A DNA stretch of 52,162 nt from an uncultured Porphyromonadaceae bacterium (lineage in GTDB: Bacteria > Bacteroidota > Bacteroidia > Bacteroidales > Muribaculaceae), in NCBI GenBank assembly GCA_947177685.1, contig CAMWVE010000019.1, forward strand, positions 1-52,162, written 5' to 3'. This document shows positions 1 through 8,843 of this stretch, in pieces. Each line of letters starts with the position of its first letter. Position 1 is the stretch's first letter. The position numbers and the translations under genes are program-made. The notes under the pieces are model-generated. The model worked only from the letters and a program-made list of their open reading frames with translations, had not been told where the DNA came from and did not search any database.

Positions 1-102
1 TCTGCTGACGGCAAAACTCTCGCGATATTTTTGCATAAAATCGAACTCGGTAAACGGAAATGTAGCCGTAATCTCAGAAATTTTTCGTAACTTCACATAC
101 AT
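1..102 (-). CDS. Partial gene cut by the window edge; possible IS transposase N-terminus
   Basis: An open frame starts with ATG at 102 and reads leftward for 34 codons without a stop to the first base of the window. The visible peptide begins MYVKLRKISEITATFPF and continues with an aromatic, charged stretch containing FMQKYRESF. From memory this resembles the start of a transposase family common in Bacteroidales, but 34 residues are too few to be sure. No terminal inverted repeat is recognisable in 103-223. It could equally be the start of an unrelated gene. Confidence 0.35.
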   Translation of the reverse strand, partial: MYVKLRKISEITATFPFTEFDFMQKYRESFAVSR

Positions 103-223
103 TTTTTTTAAGGATTACCCTCGAATAAGCCCGTGATGGGTCCATCGGAGGTTCTTTGTAAAGTTACAAAATATCTATAACATTGTCAAACAATTAGTTG
201 AATAAATTATAAAATCCCTAAAT

Positions 224-1108
224 ATGAAGCAATTTACAACTATAGCCATAACGATTGAATTGCTACTGTCTGCAATCATGCCCGCATCTGCCCAGACCAG
301 CTTCAACATGTATAAAAAAGGGGCGCATTATTTCATGACCGTCAACATGAACGGTGTGCCGGATACAGAGGTTTTCATCGAGACCGGTTTTACAGCTCTC
401 ACGCTAAGTGAGGAAAACTATAATCGCATACTGTCATCCCTCGACCTTGAACGAGTTGACTTTGATGAAAACAAAGAAATGAAGGCTGACAGGGAAACGC
501 TTAAAGTTACAGATATACGCAAAGGGTCCGTTTCAATAGGTGGATTGCGCTATAACGGACCTATATATGTTGTAAAATCATTTGACAAGATAGCGTTGCC
601 GGTTCATTTGCTTAAAAATGAAACAGATACGACAGCCAATCTAATTGTGTTCGACTTCAAAAAAAAGGTGCTTGAATATGTTAGCCGGGAGTCGTTGAAC
701 ACCAAGAATCTGAAAAGTTACCCAATAGTACGATATACTCCCTACCCTACATTCACGGCAAGGCTTGAGCTGGCAGATGAATACAGACATGAGGGCGAAA
801 TCACCGGCAACTGGATTTTTGACCTCGGCAATGGATCTGCAGTGTTCTTTTTCAGAAAAAGCATAGCTCCATTCATTAACAAAAACAAATTCAAGGTGTT
901 TCCTACCAGAGACAAATCCGGGGAGATAATAGGCTCGGGACTCTTAGCGCGATATTGCAAAATTGGAGATCAGGAAGTGTTCGGCGTGTCAATAGGTATC
1001 ACCAATCGCGTGTGGTTTGACTATGCCTTAGGGTGCGTAGGTCCGTCGTTCTTCACAAAAGGATATGTGGTTATTGATTCCGAACGGAATACTATTTATT
1101 ACAAGTGA
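224..1108 (+). CDS. Secreted protein with a degenerate aspartyl-protease-like fold
   Basis: This 294-residue protein has a signal peptide (about residues 1-23, ending ASA|Q), so it is probably periplasmic or exported. Two segments look like the paired lobes of a pepsin/retropepsin fold. One is FIETGFTALTLS (E53-T54-G55) and the other is WIFDLGNGSAVFF (D200-L201-G202). In active enzymes both positions read D-T/S-G. Here the first Asp is Glu and the second motif has Leu for Thr/Ser, so classical protease activity is doubtful. The fold assignment is an inference from these motifs. No enzyme or pathway can be named. It stands alone upstream of an esterase-like gene on the same strand, and I see no clear promoter in 103-223. 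Confidence 0.6.
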   Translation: MKQFTTIAITIELLLSAIMPASAQTSFNMYKKGAHYFMTVNMNGVPDTEVFIETGFTALTLSEENYNRILSSLDLERVDFDENKEMKADRETLKVTDIRKGSVSIGGLRYNGPIYVVKSFDKIALPVHLLKNETDTTANLIVFDFKKKVLEYVSRESLNTKNLKSYPIVRYTPYPTFTARLELADEYRHEGEITGNWIFDLGNGSAVFFFRKSIAPFINKNKFKVFPTRDKSGEIIGSGLLARYCKIGDQEVFGVSIGITNRVWFDYALGCVGPSFFTKGYVVIDSERNTIYYK

Positions 1109-1198
1109 GCCGTCGATTATTTTCATTTTTTGAAATAGGTTGCAACCTTTTGTATGGCGATGCCGTCTAAGGGGAAAACGACATTAAAACCTCAGAAA

Positions 1199-2344
1199 AT
1201 GAAAAAACTTATATTTATTTCACTCCTAATTTTTCAGGCAGTCGCACTGACAGCACAGGAAACAGCCCGTGTAGAACTTAAACATTTCAGCAGCAAGGAA
1301 TCAAAAGATTTCCCCTTCGAGAGGGAGATTCTGATTTACACACCTATGGAATATGACCGCAATACGGCTTCGGATTGCGACGTGGTGTATGTATTTGACT
1401 CACAGTGGCGTTCACATTTCGACCTTGTATGCGGATTGCTTGAATCAGAGCAGGATGAAACCGAAAATGAGCTTCCTTTCATAGTGGTGGGGGTTATTTC
1501 ACCTACTAAATATGAGCTGGAGTATCACCGCAACAACGACTTTCTTCCGGTGCCTGTACATGAAAAACCCACAAGTCCGTTCTACGGCAATGCCGAGAAC
1601 TTCAAAAAATTCCTCAAAGAAACGGTAATGCCTTACATTAATGAGAATTACCGCACGTCAGGACACACGCTGGCGATTGGTCACTCGCTTGGAGCTTCGT
1701 TTATTCTGGATGCTCTTGCCACAGATGAAATGTTTGATGACTACATTGCCATGTCGCCAAACTTCGCGTTCGACGAGCACTATTTTGCAAAATCGTTGAT
1801 GAACTATGACTACTACAATGGCAAGCCTCATTACTTTTTCCTGTCAATGGCAAATGAATGTGAGAAAACGGGCTGGGGCGAGCACTGGCGAGAGTCATGG
1901 AATATGGTGAAAAACCAGATCAACTCCACTGAATATCCTGACTATATATCGTTTACAATCAAGGAGTTTCCTGAATATTCCCACATGAAAGGGTATTTAC
2001 CCGGTCTGATGGGGTCACTGAAAGACTGGGCATTATACCGCCACTCGGAGAGGCTGACGGATACTGAATACTATCCCGTGCATATTGAGCTGACGGGTGA
2101 CGGCATCAGTGGAGATGTCTATATCACAGGCAATCAGGATGGTCTTGCAAACTGGAACGCCGAAGGTGTGAAAATGACCGAAGTAAATGAAAACACCCGC
2201 AGCATTGACCTGATGCTGCGACTGCCGGCAGAATTCAAATTCACCTGCGGAAGCTGGGAAACTGAGATTGTCCCTAATAACGCTTATCCGGGGAATCTGA
2301 GAATCGGTAGAGCCGATAGAGGTATAAAGAAATTTGAAATATAA
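1199..2344 (+). CDS. Secreted alpha/beta-hydrolase, esterase D-like, with C-terminal CBM-like domain
   Basis: I start at ATG 1199 because it begins a clear signal peptide (MKKLIFISLLIFQAV...TAQ). The in-frame ATG at 1154 would add 15 unlikely residues. The mature protein is a putative esterase of the Esterase D/IroE type. It has an N-terminal beta-strand region, the nucleophile elbow GHSLG, and a late His in SHMKGYLPG that would complete the triad. The last 80 or so residues (from about YYPVHIEL) contain VYITGNQDGLANW, which resembles starch-binding CBM20/48-like folds. Such a pair suggests an exported enzyme acting on an ester-bearing or carbohydrate-linked substrate, but the substrate is unknown. 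It ends before a bidirectional terminator. The fold is fairly sure, the function is not. Confidence 0.7.
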   Translation: MKKLIFISLLIFQAVALTAQETARVELKHFSSKESKDFPFEREILIYTPMEYDRNTASDCDVVYVFDSQWRSHFDLVCGLLESEQDETENELPFIVVGVISPTKYELEYHRNNDFLPVPVHEKPTSPFYGNAENFKKFLKETVMPYINENYRTSGHTLAIGHSLGASFILDALATDEMFDDYIAMSPNFAFDEHYFAKSLMNYDYYNGKPHYFFLSMANECEKTGWGEHWRESWNMVKNQINSTEYPDYISFTIKEFPEYSHMKGYLPGLMGSLKDWALYRHSERLTDTEYYPVHIELTGDGISGDVYITGNQDGLANWNAEGVKMTEVNENTRSIDLMLRLPAEFKFTCGSWETEIVPNNAYPGNLRIGRADRGIKKFEI

Positions 2345-2387
2345 TGAAGTGAGAGAACTATTATGAGCAGAAAAAATATTATAAGAT

Positions 2388-2415
2388 AAAAAAGGAGGTT
2401 TAAACCTCCTTTTTT
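2388..2415. terminator. Bidirectional intrinsic terminator
   Basis: This is a perfect 28-bp palindrome: an A-run, GGAGG, TTTAAA, CCTCC, then a T-run. Each strand presents a GC-containing stem followed by six T residues. It lies between the convergent esterase-like gene and the L,D-transpeptidase gene, so it can stop transcription from both sides. Confidence 0.8.
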
Positions 2416-2492
2416 ATTATTCGAATTAGTTGGACAAACTCCGCTCGGGGCTGACGATTTCCTAAACTACTGTGTTGTGGTTACTTCACACC

Positions 2493-2960
2493 TCAGGGGG
2501 TGACTGTTACTTTCGTACCCTTTTTGACAAGTTTCACAAACTTGCGTAAGTTATCGTCGTGCATGCGGATGCACCCTTCAGAGGAGGGAGTGCCGAGGAG
2601 TTCAGGGAAACATGTTCCGTGAATACCTATGCCCGAAAATCCGGGAGTTGACAGACGGCAGAAAAAAGGTCCGTAAGCGCCTTTGCGCTCACCTTTGCCA
2701 TCCTTGAAATCATGAGTCCATGCCGAAGCATCCTGAATCTGAGTGATCGGGAAAGTACCTTCGGGCGTACGGTTATCGCCCCGGCGCTGCTTGTTGCCGG
2801 GATTCTTTCCTGTGGAAACCTTCACACTGAGCAGAGTGTCGTTAGACTGAGAAATTACCCAAAGGTGCTGCTGTTTCTTGCTGACCAGAACACGATTCTG
2901 CGCTGACATCATCAGAGTGGTGCCGGCGAGAAAAGCGATTATGAGGGTTAAAAGTTTCAT
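2493..2960 (-). CDS. L,D-transpeptidase family protein (YkuD domain)
   Basis: This is a 155-residue exported protein with a signal peptide (about 1-20, ending MSA|Q). A single YkuD catalytic domain fills the rest. The family active site is present: H114 in IGIHGT, and S127-x-G-C130-I-R132 in SSEGCIRM, with C130 the expected nucleophile. Family members form 3-3 peptidoglycan cross-links, attach proteins to peptidoglycan, or act as endopeptidases. The short length, with no substrate-binding module, fits a minimal periplasmic enzyme. It is the last gene of the pyrB operon, three bases after glyA. It ends at the bidirectional terminator. The link to glyA looks positional rather than functional. 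Confidence 0.85.
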   Translation of the reverse strand: MKLLTLIIAFLAGTTLMMSAQNRVLVSKKQQHLWVISQSNDTLLSVKVSTGKNPGNKQRRGDNRTPEGTFPITQIQDASAWTHDFKDGKGERKGAYGPFFCRLSTPGFSGIGIHGTCFPELLGTPSSEGCIRMHDDNLRKFVKLVKKGTKVTVTP

Positions 2961-2963
2961 TCC

Positions 2964-4244
2964 TTAATAAGCGAACATGGGGTAATCCTTCATGGTGGCG
3001 TTCACCTTTTCGCGAACCGATGCAATAACGGATTCGCTCTCAGGATTTGAAAGGACGGTGTCAATCATCTCGACAATTTCGCCCATCAGCTCTTCCTTGG
3101 CACCACGGGTGGTGATGGCAGGAGTGCCGAGCCGGATGCCAGAGGTCTGGAAGGGTGAGCGGGTGTCGAAAGGCACCATGTTCTTGTTAGCTGTGATGTC
3201 AGCTTCCACCAGCACTTTTTCAGCAACCTTACCGGTCAGTTCAGGGAATTTGCCGCGCAGGTCAACAAGAATACAATGGTTGTCAGTGCCACCTGAAACG
3301 ATGGTGTAACCTTTGTCGGCAAGTGCCTGAGCCATTACCTTGGCGTTTTTCTGCACCTGAAGCTGATATTCCTTGAATGAAGGCTGGAGAGCCTCGCCGA
3401 ACGCAACTGCCTTGGCTGCGATAACATGCTCAAGCGGACCGCCCTGCACTCCGGGGAACACAGCTGAGTCGATCAGTGACGACATGGGACGGATTTCGCC
3501 CTTCTTGGTGGTTTTGCCGAAAGGATTGTCGAAGTCCTTGCCAATTAGGATTACGCCACCGCGCGGACCGCGCAGGGTCTTGTGAGTTGTGGATGTTACG
3601 ATGTGGGCATATTTCACGGGGTTATCGAGCAGACCGGCTGCAATCAGACCGGCAGGATGTGCCATGTCAATCATCAGAATAGCTCCGATTTCATCAGCCA
3701 GACGACGCATGCGGGCATAATCCCACTCGCGTGAATAGGCGCTTGCTCCGCCTACAATCAGTTTGGGACGTTCGCGACGTGCCACTTCCTCCATCTGCTC
3801 ATAGTCAACCAGACCGGTGTTGGCATCGACATTATATTCAAGCGCCTGAAACATCAGACCTGAGAAGTTGACAGGGCTACCGTGTGACAGGTGACCGCCG
3901 TGCGACAGATTCAGACCGAGGAATTTATCGCCGGGATTGAGAACAGACATGAAAACAGCCATATTAGCCTGTGCGCCTGAGTGAGGCTGAACATTGGCAT
4001 ATTCGGCTCCGAAAAGTTCCTTGATTCGATTGATGGCTACGGTTTCAGCCTCGTCAACGACCTGACAGCCACCATAGTAGCGGTGTCCGGGATAACCTTC
4101 GGCATATTTGTTGGTCAGGCATGAACCCATTGCCTTCATAACATCGTCACTCACAAAGTTTTCCGATGCAATCAGTTCAATACCTTTTTTCTGACGTTCG
4201 TGTTCACGTCTTATAATGTCAAAAATCACTTTGTCGTGTTCCAT
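2964..4244 (-). CDS. glyA: Serine hydroxymethyltransferase
   Basis: GlyA is a cytosolic PLP enzyme that interconverts serine and glycine, with transfer of a one-carbon unit to tetrahydrofolate. The 426 residues match the usual bacterial length. Family landmarks are present: NKYAEGYPG and RYYGG near residues 46-59, D193 and H196 in MIDMAHPAG (cofactor ring and stacking), and K222 in [13 protein letters not shown], the Schiff-base lysine. It lies 38 bases downstream of the flavin reductase and three bases upstream of the L,D-transpeptidase, so it is probably in the pyrB transcript. Supplying one-carbon units fits a nucleotide-synthesis operon. Confidence 0.97.
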   Translation of the reverse strand: MEHDKVIFDIIRREHERQKKGIELIASENFVSDDVMKAMGSCLTNKYAEGYPGHRYYGGCQVVDEAETVAINRIKELFGAEYANVQPHSGAQANMAVFMSVLNPGDKFLGLNLSHGGHLSHGSPVNFSGLMFQALEYNVDANTGLVDYEQMEEVARRERPKLIVGGASAYSREWDYARMRRLADEIGAILMIDMAHPAGLIAAGLLDNPVKYAHIVTSTTHKTLRGPRGGVILIGKDFDNPFGKTTKKGEIRPMSSLIDSAVFPGVQGGPLEHVIAAKAVAFGEALQPSFKEYQLQVQKNAKVMAQALADKGYTIVSGGTDNHCILVDLRGKFPELTGKVAEKVLVEADITANKNMVPFDTRSPFQTSGIRLGTPAITTRGAKEELMGEIVEMIDTVLSNPESESVIASVREKVNATMKDYPMFAY

Positions 4245-4282
4245 GAAATAATATGTTGATTAATAAATTATCTTTCAAATGT

Positions 4283-4858
4283 TCAGCGTTTCACACTCTT
4301 TTTCCTGACGCTCCAGCCAAAATGTCCGAGTTCGGCTCCCTGCGCGAAGTAGTGACCGTGGGAATAGTTTATCAATCCGGCATCTTCCAGCCGGAGCGCT
4401 CCTGAGACGGGGTCGATGTAGCGGTCATCAACAATGACATTGAGAACCCTTGCAAGAAACATGCTGTGGCTGCCGAGCGGCAGAATTTCAGTGACAGCAC
4501 ATTCTATTGAAAGAGGCGATTCAGCAATGAAGGGTGCCGACACTTTCACACCCTCCACCGGAGTAAGCCCGGTTTCTTTCCACTTATTATACTGACCGCC
4601 GGAGCGCACGCCTGCCCAATCCGTGGCTTTTGCCATAGCCTCAGTTGTCAGGTTGATTGTAAACTCCATGTTCTTTCTGATCAGCTCGAAACTGTGACGT
4701 TCAGGTCTCACCGAAATGTAACACATGGGGGGATTGGTGCAAACCGTACCTACCCATGCCACGGTGAGGAAATTGCTGTTTTCGACAGAGTCTCCACAGC
4801 TTACCAACACCGCCGGGAGCGGATAAATCATTGTTCCGGGCTGCCAGTTCTGCTTCAT
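4283..4858 (-). CDS. Flavin reductase family protein (FMN-binding split barrel)
   Basis: This 191-residue cytosolic protein matches the flavin reductase-like / FMN-binding split-barrel family in length and pattern. It has an early strand MIYPLPAVLVSCG, the segment FLTVAWVGTVCTNPPM that usually contacts flavin, and EFTINL. Members bind FMN and reduce flavin or act as small oxidoreductases. The physiological substrate here cannot be told. Its ATG overlaps the pyrI stop by four bases (ATGA), indicating translational coupling. This arrangement with pyrBI may be recurrent in the group, but no pyrimidine-pathway role is established. Confidence 0.8.
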   Translation of the reverse strand: MKQNWQPGTMIYPLPAVLVSCGDSVENSNFLTVAWVGTVCTNPPMCYISVRPERHSFELIRKNMEFTINLTTEAMAKATDWAGVRSGGQYNKWKETGLTPVEGVKVSAPFIAESPLSIECAVTEILPLGSHSMFLARVLNVIVDDRYIDPVSGALRLEDAGLINYSHGHYFAQGAELGHFGWSVRKKSVKR

Positions 4859-5313
4859 AAAATAGTGGCGCGATCAGTTGTGACAGAGTGGCTGCAATAG
4901 TCACATCTGAGTATACCCGCCGAACGGTCAACAACGGTGAACCGTGTTTTCATCGGCTCGTTGTTGGTTATACATTTAGGATTATCGCATTTAACCAGAC
5001 CGGTTATCACATCCGGCAGTATCACCGGATGCTTCTCCACCACCTCATAGTCACGGATGACATTGATTACGGCTGTGGGTGCAATCAGAGCCAGACGGTT
5101 GATGACCGAGTCAGTGAAGAAAATGTCAGCCACCTTTATTATACCTTTGGCACCCAGTCGTTTGCTATTAAGGTTATTGCCTATGGTGAGCTGTGAGGCT
5201 ACATTTTCCAGATCAAGCAGCTTTACAGCCTTGAAGAGCATGTTGGATGGGATGTGGTCAATGACGGTTCCATTACGGAGTGCCGCCACAGCAAGTTCCT
5301 TTTTATCAGCCAT
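4855..5313 (-). CDS. pyrI: Aspartate carbamoyltransferase regulatory subunit
   Basis: PyrI binds the catalytic PyrB trimers and carries the nucleotide effector sites that control the first committed step of pyrimidine synthesis. I choose ATG 5313 ([15 protein letters not shown]), giving 152 residues, the usual size. A longer in-frame start exists inside pyrB but adds 13 residues unlike the family. The C-terminal zinc-ribbon cysteines are all present: C109 and C114 (CDNPKC), and C137 and C140 (CDYC). The start overlaps the pyrB stop by eight bases and the stop overlaps the flavin reductase start by four, so the three are tightly coupled. Confidence 0.96.
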   Translation of the reverse strand: MADKKELAVAALRNGTVIDHIPSNMLFKAVKLLDLENVASQLTIGNNLNSKRLGAKGIIKVADIFFTDSVINRLALIAPTAVINVIRDYEVVEKHPVILPDVITGLVKCDNPKCITNNEPMKTRFTVVDRSAGILRCDYCSHSVTTDRATIL

Positions 5314-6244
5314 TTGTAGTGTGGTGTTTAAGTATGTCAATACCGAGTGCATTGCAAATCAGAGCCTGACGTGCATAGAGACCGTTCTTTGCCTGAGTGA
5401 AATAATAAGCCTTGGGGTTGTCGTCAACGTCATAGGAGATTTCATTGACACGGGGCAGCGGATGGAGAATACGCAGGTTGTCGCGTGAATCATCGAGCAT
5501 GCTGTTACAAAGGTTGTAGAGGTCCTTTACCTTTTCATATTCCAGAATGTCGGTGAAGCGTTCTCGTTGAACACGGGTCATGTAGATGATGTCCGATGAA
5601 TTGATTACATCAGCCGAGAAATCCGTATGCTCGGTGTAACTGATGTTGTTGTCACGGCAGAACTCAATGTATTCGCGAGGCATGCGCAGTTCGTCACACG
5701 CCACAAAGCGGAAAGTGGGATTGAAGTGACGCATAGCCATCAGCAGCGAGTGGACCGTACGACCATATTTCAGGTCACCCACCATTGTAATGGTCAGATT
5801 TTCCAGAGTTCCCTGAGTCTTATAAATTGAGTATAGGTCGAGAATGGTCTGTGACGGATGCTGATTTGAACCGTCGCCGGCGTTGATAATAGGAATATCA
5901 GTCACTTCGGTGGCATATCGCGCCGCACCTTCCAGATAGTGACGCATAATGATAACATCCACATAATTACTTACCATCTTGATAGTGTCCTTCAGAGTCT
6001 CCCCTTTAGAAGAACTTGTGGTTCCGGCATCGGAGAACCCGATAACACGAGCGCCGAGACGGTTAGCGGCAGTTTCAAAACTGAGGCGGGTGCGGGTGGA
6101 AGGTTCAAAGAACAAAGTGGCTACCACTTTACCTTCAAGAATCCTGTGATTAGGATGTTCTTCGAAGAACTGCGCCTGTTTGAGAATGTGAAGAATCTGC
6201 TCTTTTGTCAAGTCAGCTATCGTGACGAGGCTGTTGCTGTTCAT
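5306..6244 (-). CDS. pyrB: Aspartate carbamoyltransferase catalytic subunit
   Basis: PyrB condenses carbamoyl phosphate with aspartate to carbamoyl-aspartate, in the cytosol, as the catalytic part of the PyrB-PyrI enzyme. The 312-residue length is normal. The carbamoyl-phosphate signature is visible as [11 protein letters not shown] (S49-T-R-T-R53), followed by GSNQHPSQ and HPLPRVNEI, which belong to the aspartate and carbamoyl-phosphate sites. It is the first gene of a five-gene operon, with a TAnnTTTG promoter about 22 bases before the start codon. Nothing resembling a pyrimidine attenuator is visible in the short leader. Confidence 0.97.
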   Translation of the reverse strand: MNSNSLVTIADLTKEQILHILKQAQFFEEHPNHRILEGKVVATLFFEPSTRTRLSFETAANRLGARVIGFSDAGTTSSSKGETLKDTIKMVSNYVDVIIMRHYLEGAARYATEVTDIPIINAGDGSNQHPSQTILDLYSIYKTQGTLENLTITMVGDLKYGRTVHSLLMAMRHFNPTFRFVACDELRMPREYIEFCRDNNISYTEHTDFSADVINSSDIIYMTRVQRERFTDILEYEKVKDLYNLCNSMLDDSRDNLRILHPLPRVNEISYDVDDNPKAYYFTQAKNGLYARQALICNALGIDILKHHTTNG

Positions 6245-6265
6245 TGCTTCAAATGTTTGGTTTCA

Positions 6266-6297
6266 CAAAGGTAATACATTTTTTTGAAACGGCGAAA
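6266..6297 (-). promoter_or_regulatory. Promoter of the pyrB operon
   Basis: On the minus strand TACCTTTG (6273-6266) matches the Bacteroidetes -7 box TAnnTTTG. A weaker TTTTCG sits at the -33 position, about 19 bases upstream. The predicted start gives a leader of roughly 15 bases before the pyrB ATG. Confidence 0.6.
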
Positions 6298-6310
6298 AAT
6301 ATTTTTACAA

Positions 6311-6331
6311 TGCATAATGCATAATGCATAA
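6311..6331. repeat. Three tandem copies of TGCATAA
   Basis: The heptamer TGCATAA is repeated three times without interruption in the gap between priA and pyrB. It is AT-rich, has no coding potential, and lies upstream of the pyrB promoter. Confidence 0.8.
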
Positions 6332-6336
6332 TTGAA

Positions 6337-6372
6337 GGCTCGGAGAACTCCGAGGGCTCCGAGAACTCCGAG
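6337..6372. repeat. Two tandem 18-bp units, each a short palindrome
   Basis: The unit GGCTCGGAGAACTCCGAG is followed directly by a copy with one base changed. The first unit contains a perfect hairpin CTCGGAG-AA-CTCCGAG. It begins five bases after the priA stop, so on the minus strand it could fold as a hairpin at the end of that transcript. No T-run follows, so it is not a canonical terminator. Confidence 0.7.
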
Positions 6373-6377
6373 GGCAG

Positions 6378-8831
6378 TTAAACCGGGTCTACATCATAGT
6401 AGATGATGAGTGATTTGGGGAAGCGTGGATTGTCGAGCAGCGAATGATGAACTTCGGTCAGCAGCCATTTCACTTTTGCCATTGAAACATTGGTTTCCAT
6501 TTTGAGCATAATCCGCTGAATGTAAAGAGCCTGCACGCGCCCTACAGGTGGCTGATCAGGTCCGAGAACACGGTCGGCGAACAGTTCGCGCAGACGCTCC
6601 GACATGATGTTAGCAGCAACAAGCGCATCGGTTTTGTCACGATGTTTCAGATAGATGCTGATGATGCGGGTGAATGGAGGATAGGCAAACCGTTGGCGTT
6701 CTTCAAGCTCATATTCAAAAAATCCGTCAAAGTCGCCGTTACGCGCAAATCCGATTACGGGATGCGTGGGCTGGGATGTCTGGATGATGACCGTGCCCTG
6801 ACTGCCGGCACGACGTCCGGCACGTCCTGCCACCTGCGATAGCATGTTGAATGCACGTTCTGCCGAACGGAAATCCGGGATGTTAATGATGCTGTCGGCA
6901 TTAAGAACCCCTACCACTTCCACGTTGGCGAAATCCAGACCTTTGGTGACCATCTGCGTACCGACAAGGATGTCAGCCTTATGCTCCGAGAAATCAGCTA
7001 TGATTTTCTGATAGCCATCTTTATTGCGGGTGGTGTCAAGGTCCATGCGCAGGATTCGTGCTTCCGGAATACGCTCTGCCACAGCATCCTCATCGCGCTC
7101 AGTGCCGAAACCGAAAATCTCCACTGCCGGCTCGCCACACTGCGGGCATACTTTGGGAAGCGGTTTCACAGCTCCGCAATAGTGGCATACAAGTTGTCCG
7201 GCTGACTTGTGATAAGTCATGCTGACATCGCAGAAGTCGCACTTCGGGACCCATGCACATGCTTTACACTGCGCCACGGGAGCGAACCCCCTGCGGTTAC
7301 GGAAAAGAATCGCCTGCTTATGCCCGGCTACAGCTTTCCTTACAGCCTCTATGGTGGCTGAGGTGAATGGAGTAAACCACCTGCCGGCAGCGCGCTCGGC
7401 AATTATGTCTGACACAACAATCTGTGGGAGCGAGGCATCGCCATAGCGGGTCAGCAGTCTGACAAGCCCGAATTTTCCTTGCTTCGCTTTGTAGAAAGTC
7501 TCGATTGACGGGGTGGCACTTCCCATCACGGTCTTGGCACCATGCATCGACGCCAGAACGATAGCCACGTCGCGCGCATTGTAGCGTGGCGAAGGCTCGG
7601 TCTGCTTATAGGAGGGTTCATGTTCTTCATCGACAATGACAAGTCCAAGATTACGGAATGGCAGGAACACTGCCGAGCGGGCACCGATTACCACACACGG
7701 GTCGCTGTCAGAGAGCAGTTTCTTCCACACATCGGCGCGTTCGCTGTCAGTGAATTTCGAATGATAGATAAGCACTCTGTTTCCGAACACTTTCTGTATG
7801 CGCTCGGTCAGTTGAGTGGTGAGTGCTATTTCCGGCACGAGGAAAAAGGCACGCTTTCCGGCTCGTAACGCACTATCTATCAAATGAATATATATCTCGG
7901 TTTTACCACTTGAAGTCACACCGTTGAGCAGCGTGACGGCATGGGTTTTCCACGAATCCTCAATCTCGTAGAGCGCCTGTCGCTGCGCCGCGCTGAGTTG
8001 CGGCAGCTGCGGTTCAGCCACACCGTTGAAACTGAACCGGTTTACCTCACGGGTAATCAGTTCGAACACACCTTTTTTGCGTAAATCGGCTATGGGTGCT
8101 GTCGTTGGCAGCGCAGCCTTGGCTACTACTTCATCAAAGGACACTTCCGCGCTACCGGTTTGTCGCGATAGAGCTAAAAAAGCCATCAGCGCCTGCTGCT
8201 GACGTGCGGATCGGGTTACCGAAGCGAAAGCCTCGTCCTGCGGCACAACGAGTCGCAACAACTTGACTTTACGAGAGCGGTAACGTTCGACAAGTTTTTC
8301 CGAAACTGACAGTATGCCCTTGGTAATTAGAGCATTGACAATACGTGTGGCATCGGCATCGCCCAATTCCAGCCTGAGTGCGGAGAGTTTCATGTCGCCT
8401 TTTTCTCGGAGCATGAAAACCACCTTGTATTCCTTCTCTGTCAGTTCGGCGTCAGAGTCAGCAGTAAAGTCAGGCGAAAGAGAGATTACTGTTTCACTCT
8501 CGATGCGCAGTCCCGACGGCAGTGCGGCTCGGTAAACATCGCCGAGCGGACAAAGATAGTAATCGGAAATCCACTGCCACAGCTTAAATTGCGGATGGCT
8601 GAGAATGGGGTGCGGATCAAGCACCATCAGTATATCCTTAAGTTCGACACCTTCCGGCGCCTTGAGCGGAAAATCAACAACGATTGCCGTGCAGAACTTA
8701 TCCTTTCGTCCAAACGGAATTATCACCCGCGAGCCGATGGCTACCGAGTCTGACATCTGTGGTGGCACCGAGTAGGTGAACACCGAGTCAGCTAACGGGA
8801 AGGGAACGAGCAGTGAGACAAGTGACGGCAT
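6378..8831 (-). CDS. priA: Primosomal protein N' (replication restart helicase)
   Basis: PriA is a superfamily 2 helicase that recognises stalled forks and D-loops and reloads the replicative helicase. The 817-residue length is typical. After an N-terminal DNA-binding region come a Walker A motif (GVTSSGKTE, near residue 302), a DEEH box (near 400) and the paired-cysteine zinc insertion between about 523 and 567 (CKAC, CDFC, CHYC, CPQC). Helicase motifs V/VI appear as GTQMVTKGLDF and QVAGRAGR. It is the last gene of the minus-strand operon that also holds an AddA-like nuclease. Shared transcription fits a repair-replication theme. Confidence 0.96.
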   Translation of the reverse strand: MPSLVSLLVPFPLADSVFTYSVPPQMSDSVAIGSRVIIPFGRKDKFCTAIVVDFPLKAPEGVELKDILMVLDPHPILSHPQFKLWQWISDYYLCPLGDVYRAALPSGLRIESETVISLSPDFTADSDAELTEKEYKVVFMLREKGDMKLSALRLELGDADATRIVNALITKGILSVSEKLVERYRSRKVKLLRLVVPQDEAFASVTRSARQQQALMAFLALSRQTGSAEVSFDEVVAKAALPTTAPIADLRKKGVFELITREVNRFSFNGVAEPQLPQLSAAQRQALYEIEDSWKTHAVTLLNGVTSSGKTEIYIHLIDSALRAGKRAFFLVPEIALTTQLTERIQKVFGNRVLIYHSKFTDSERADVWKKLLSDSDPCVVIGARSAVFLPFRNLGLVIVDEEHEPSYKQTEPSPRYNARDVAIVLASMHGAKTVMGSATPSIETFYKAKQGKFGLVRLLTRYGDASLPQIVVSDIIAERAAGRWFTPFTSATIEAVRKAVAGHKQAILFRNRRGFAPVAQCKACAWVPKCDFCDVSMTYHKSAGQLVCHYCGAVKPLPKVCPQCGEPAVEIFGFGTERDEDAVAERIPEARILRMDLDTTRNKDGYQKIIADFSEHKADILVGTQMVTKGLDFANVEVVGVLNADSIINIPDFRSAERAFNMLSQVAGRAGRRAGSQGTVIIQTSQPTHPVIGFARNGDFDGFFEYELEERQRFAYPPFTRIISIYLKHRDKTDALVAANIMSERLRELFADRVLGPDQPPVGRVQALYIQRIMLKMETNVSMAKVKWLLTEVHHSLLDNPRFPKSLIIYYDVDPV

Positions 8832-8843
8832 AATACACTGTGT

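Noticed and set aside
125-136. ATAAGCCCGTGA shared by 125-136 and 46835-46846, considered as paired ends of one IS
   Set aside because: A 12-base match is expected many times by chance in 52 kb, and the flanking bases differ. The region near 46844 is reported on other grounds.
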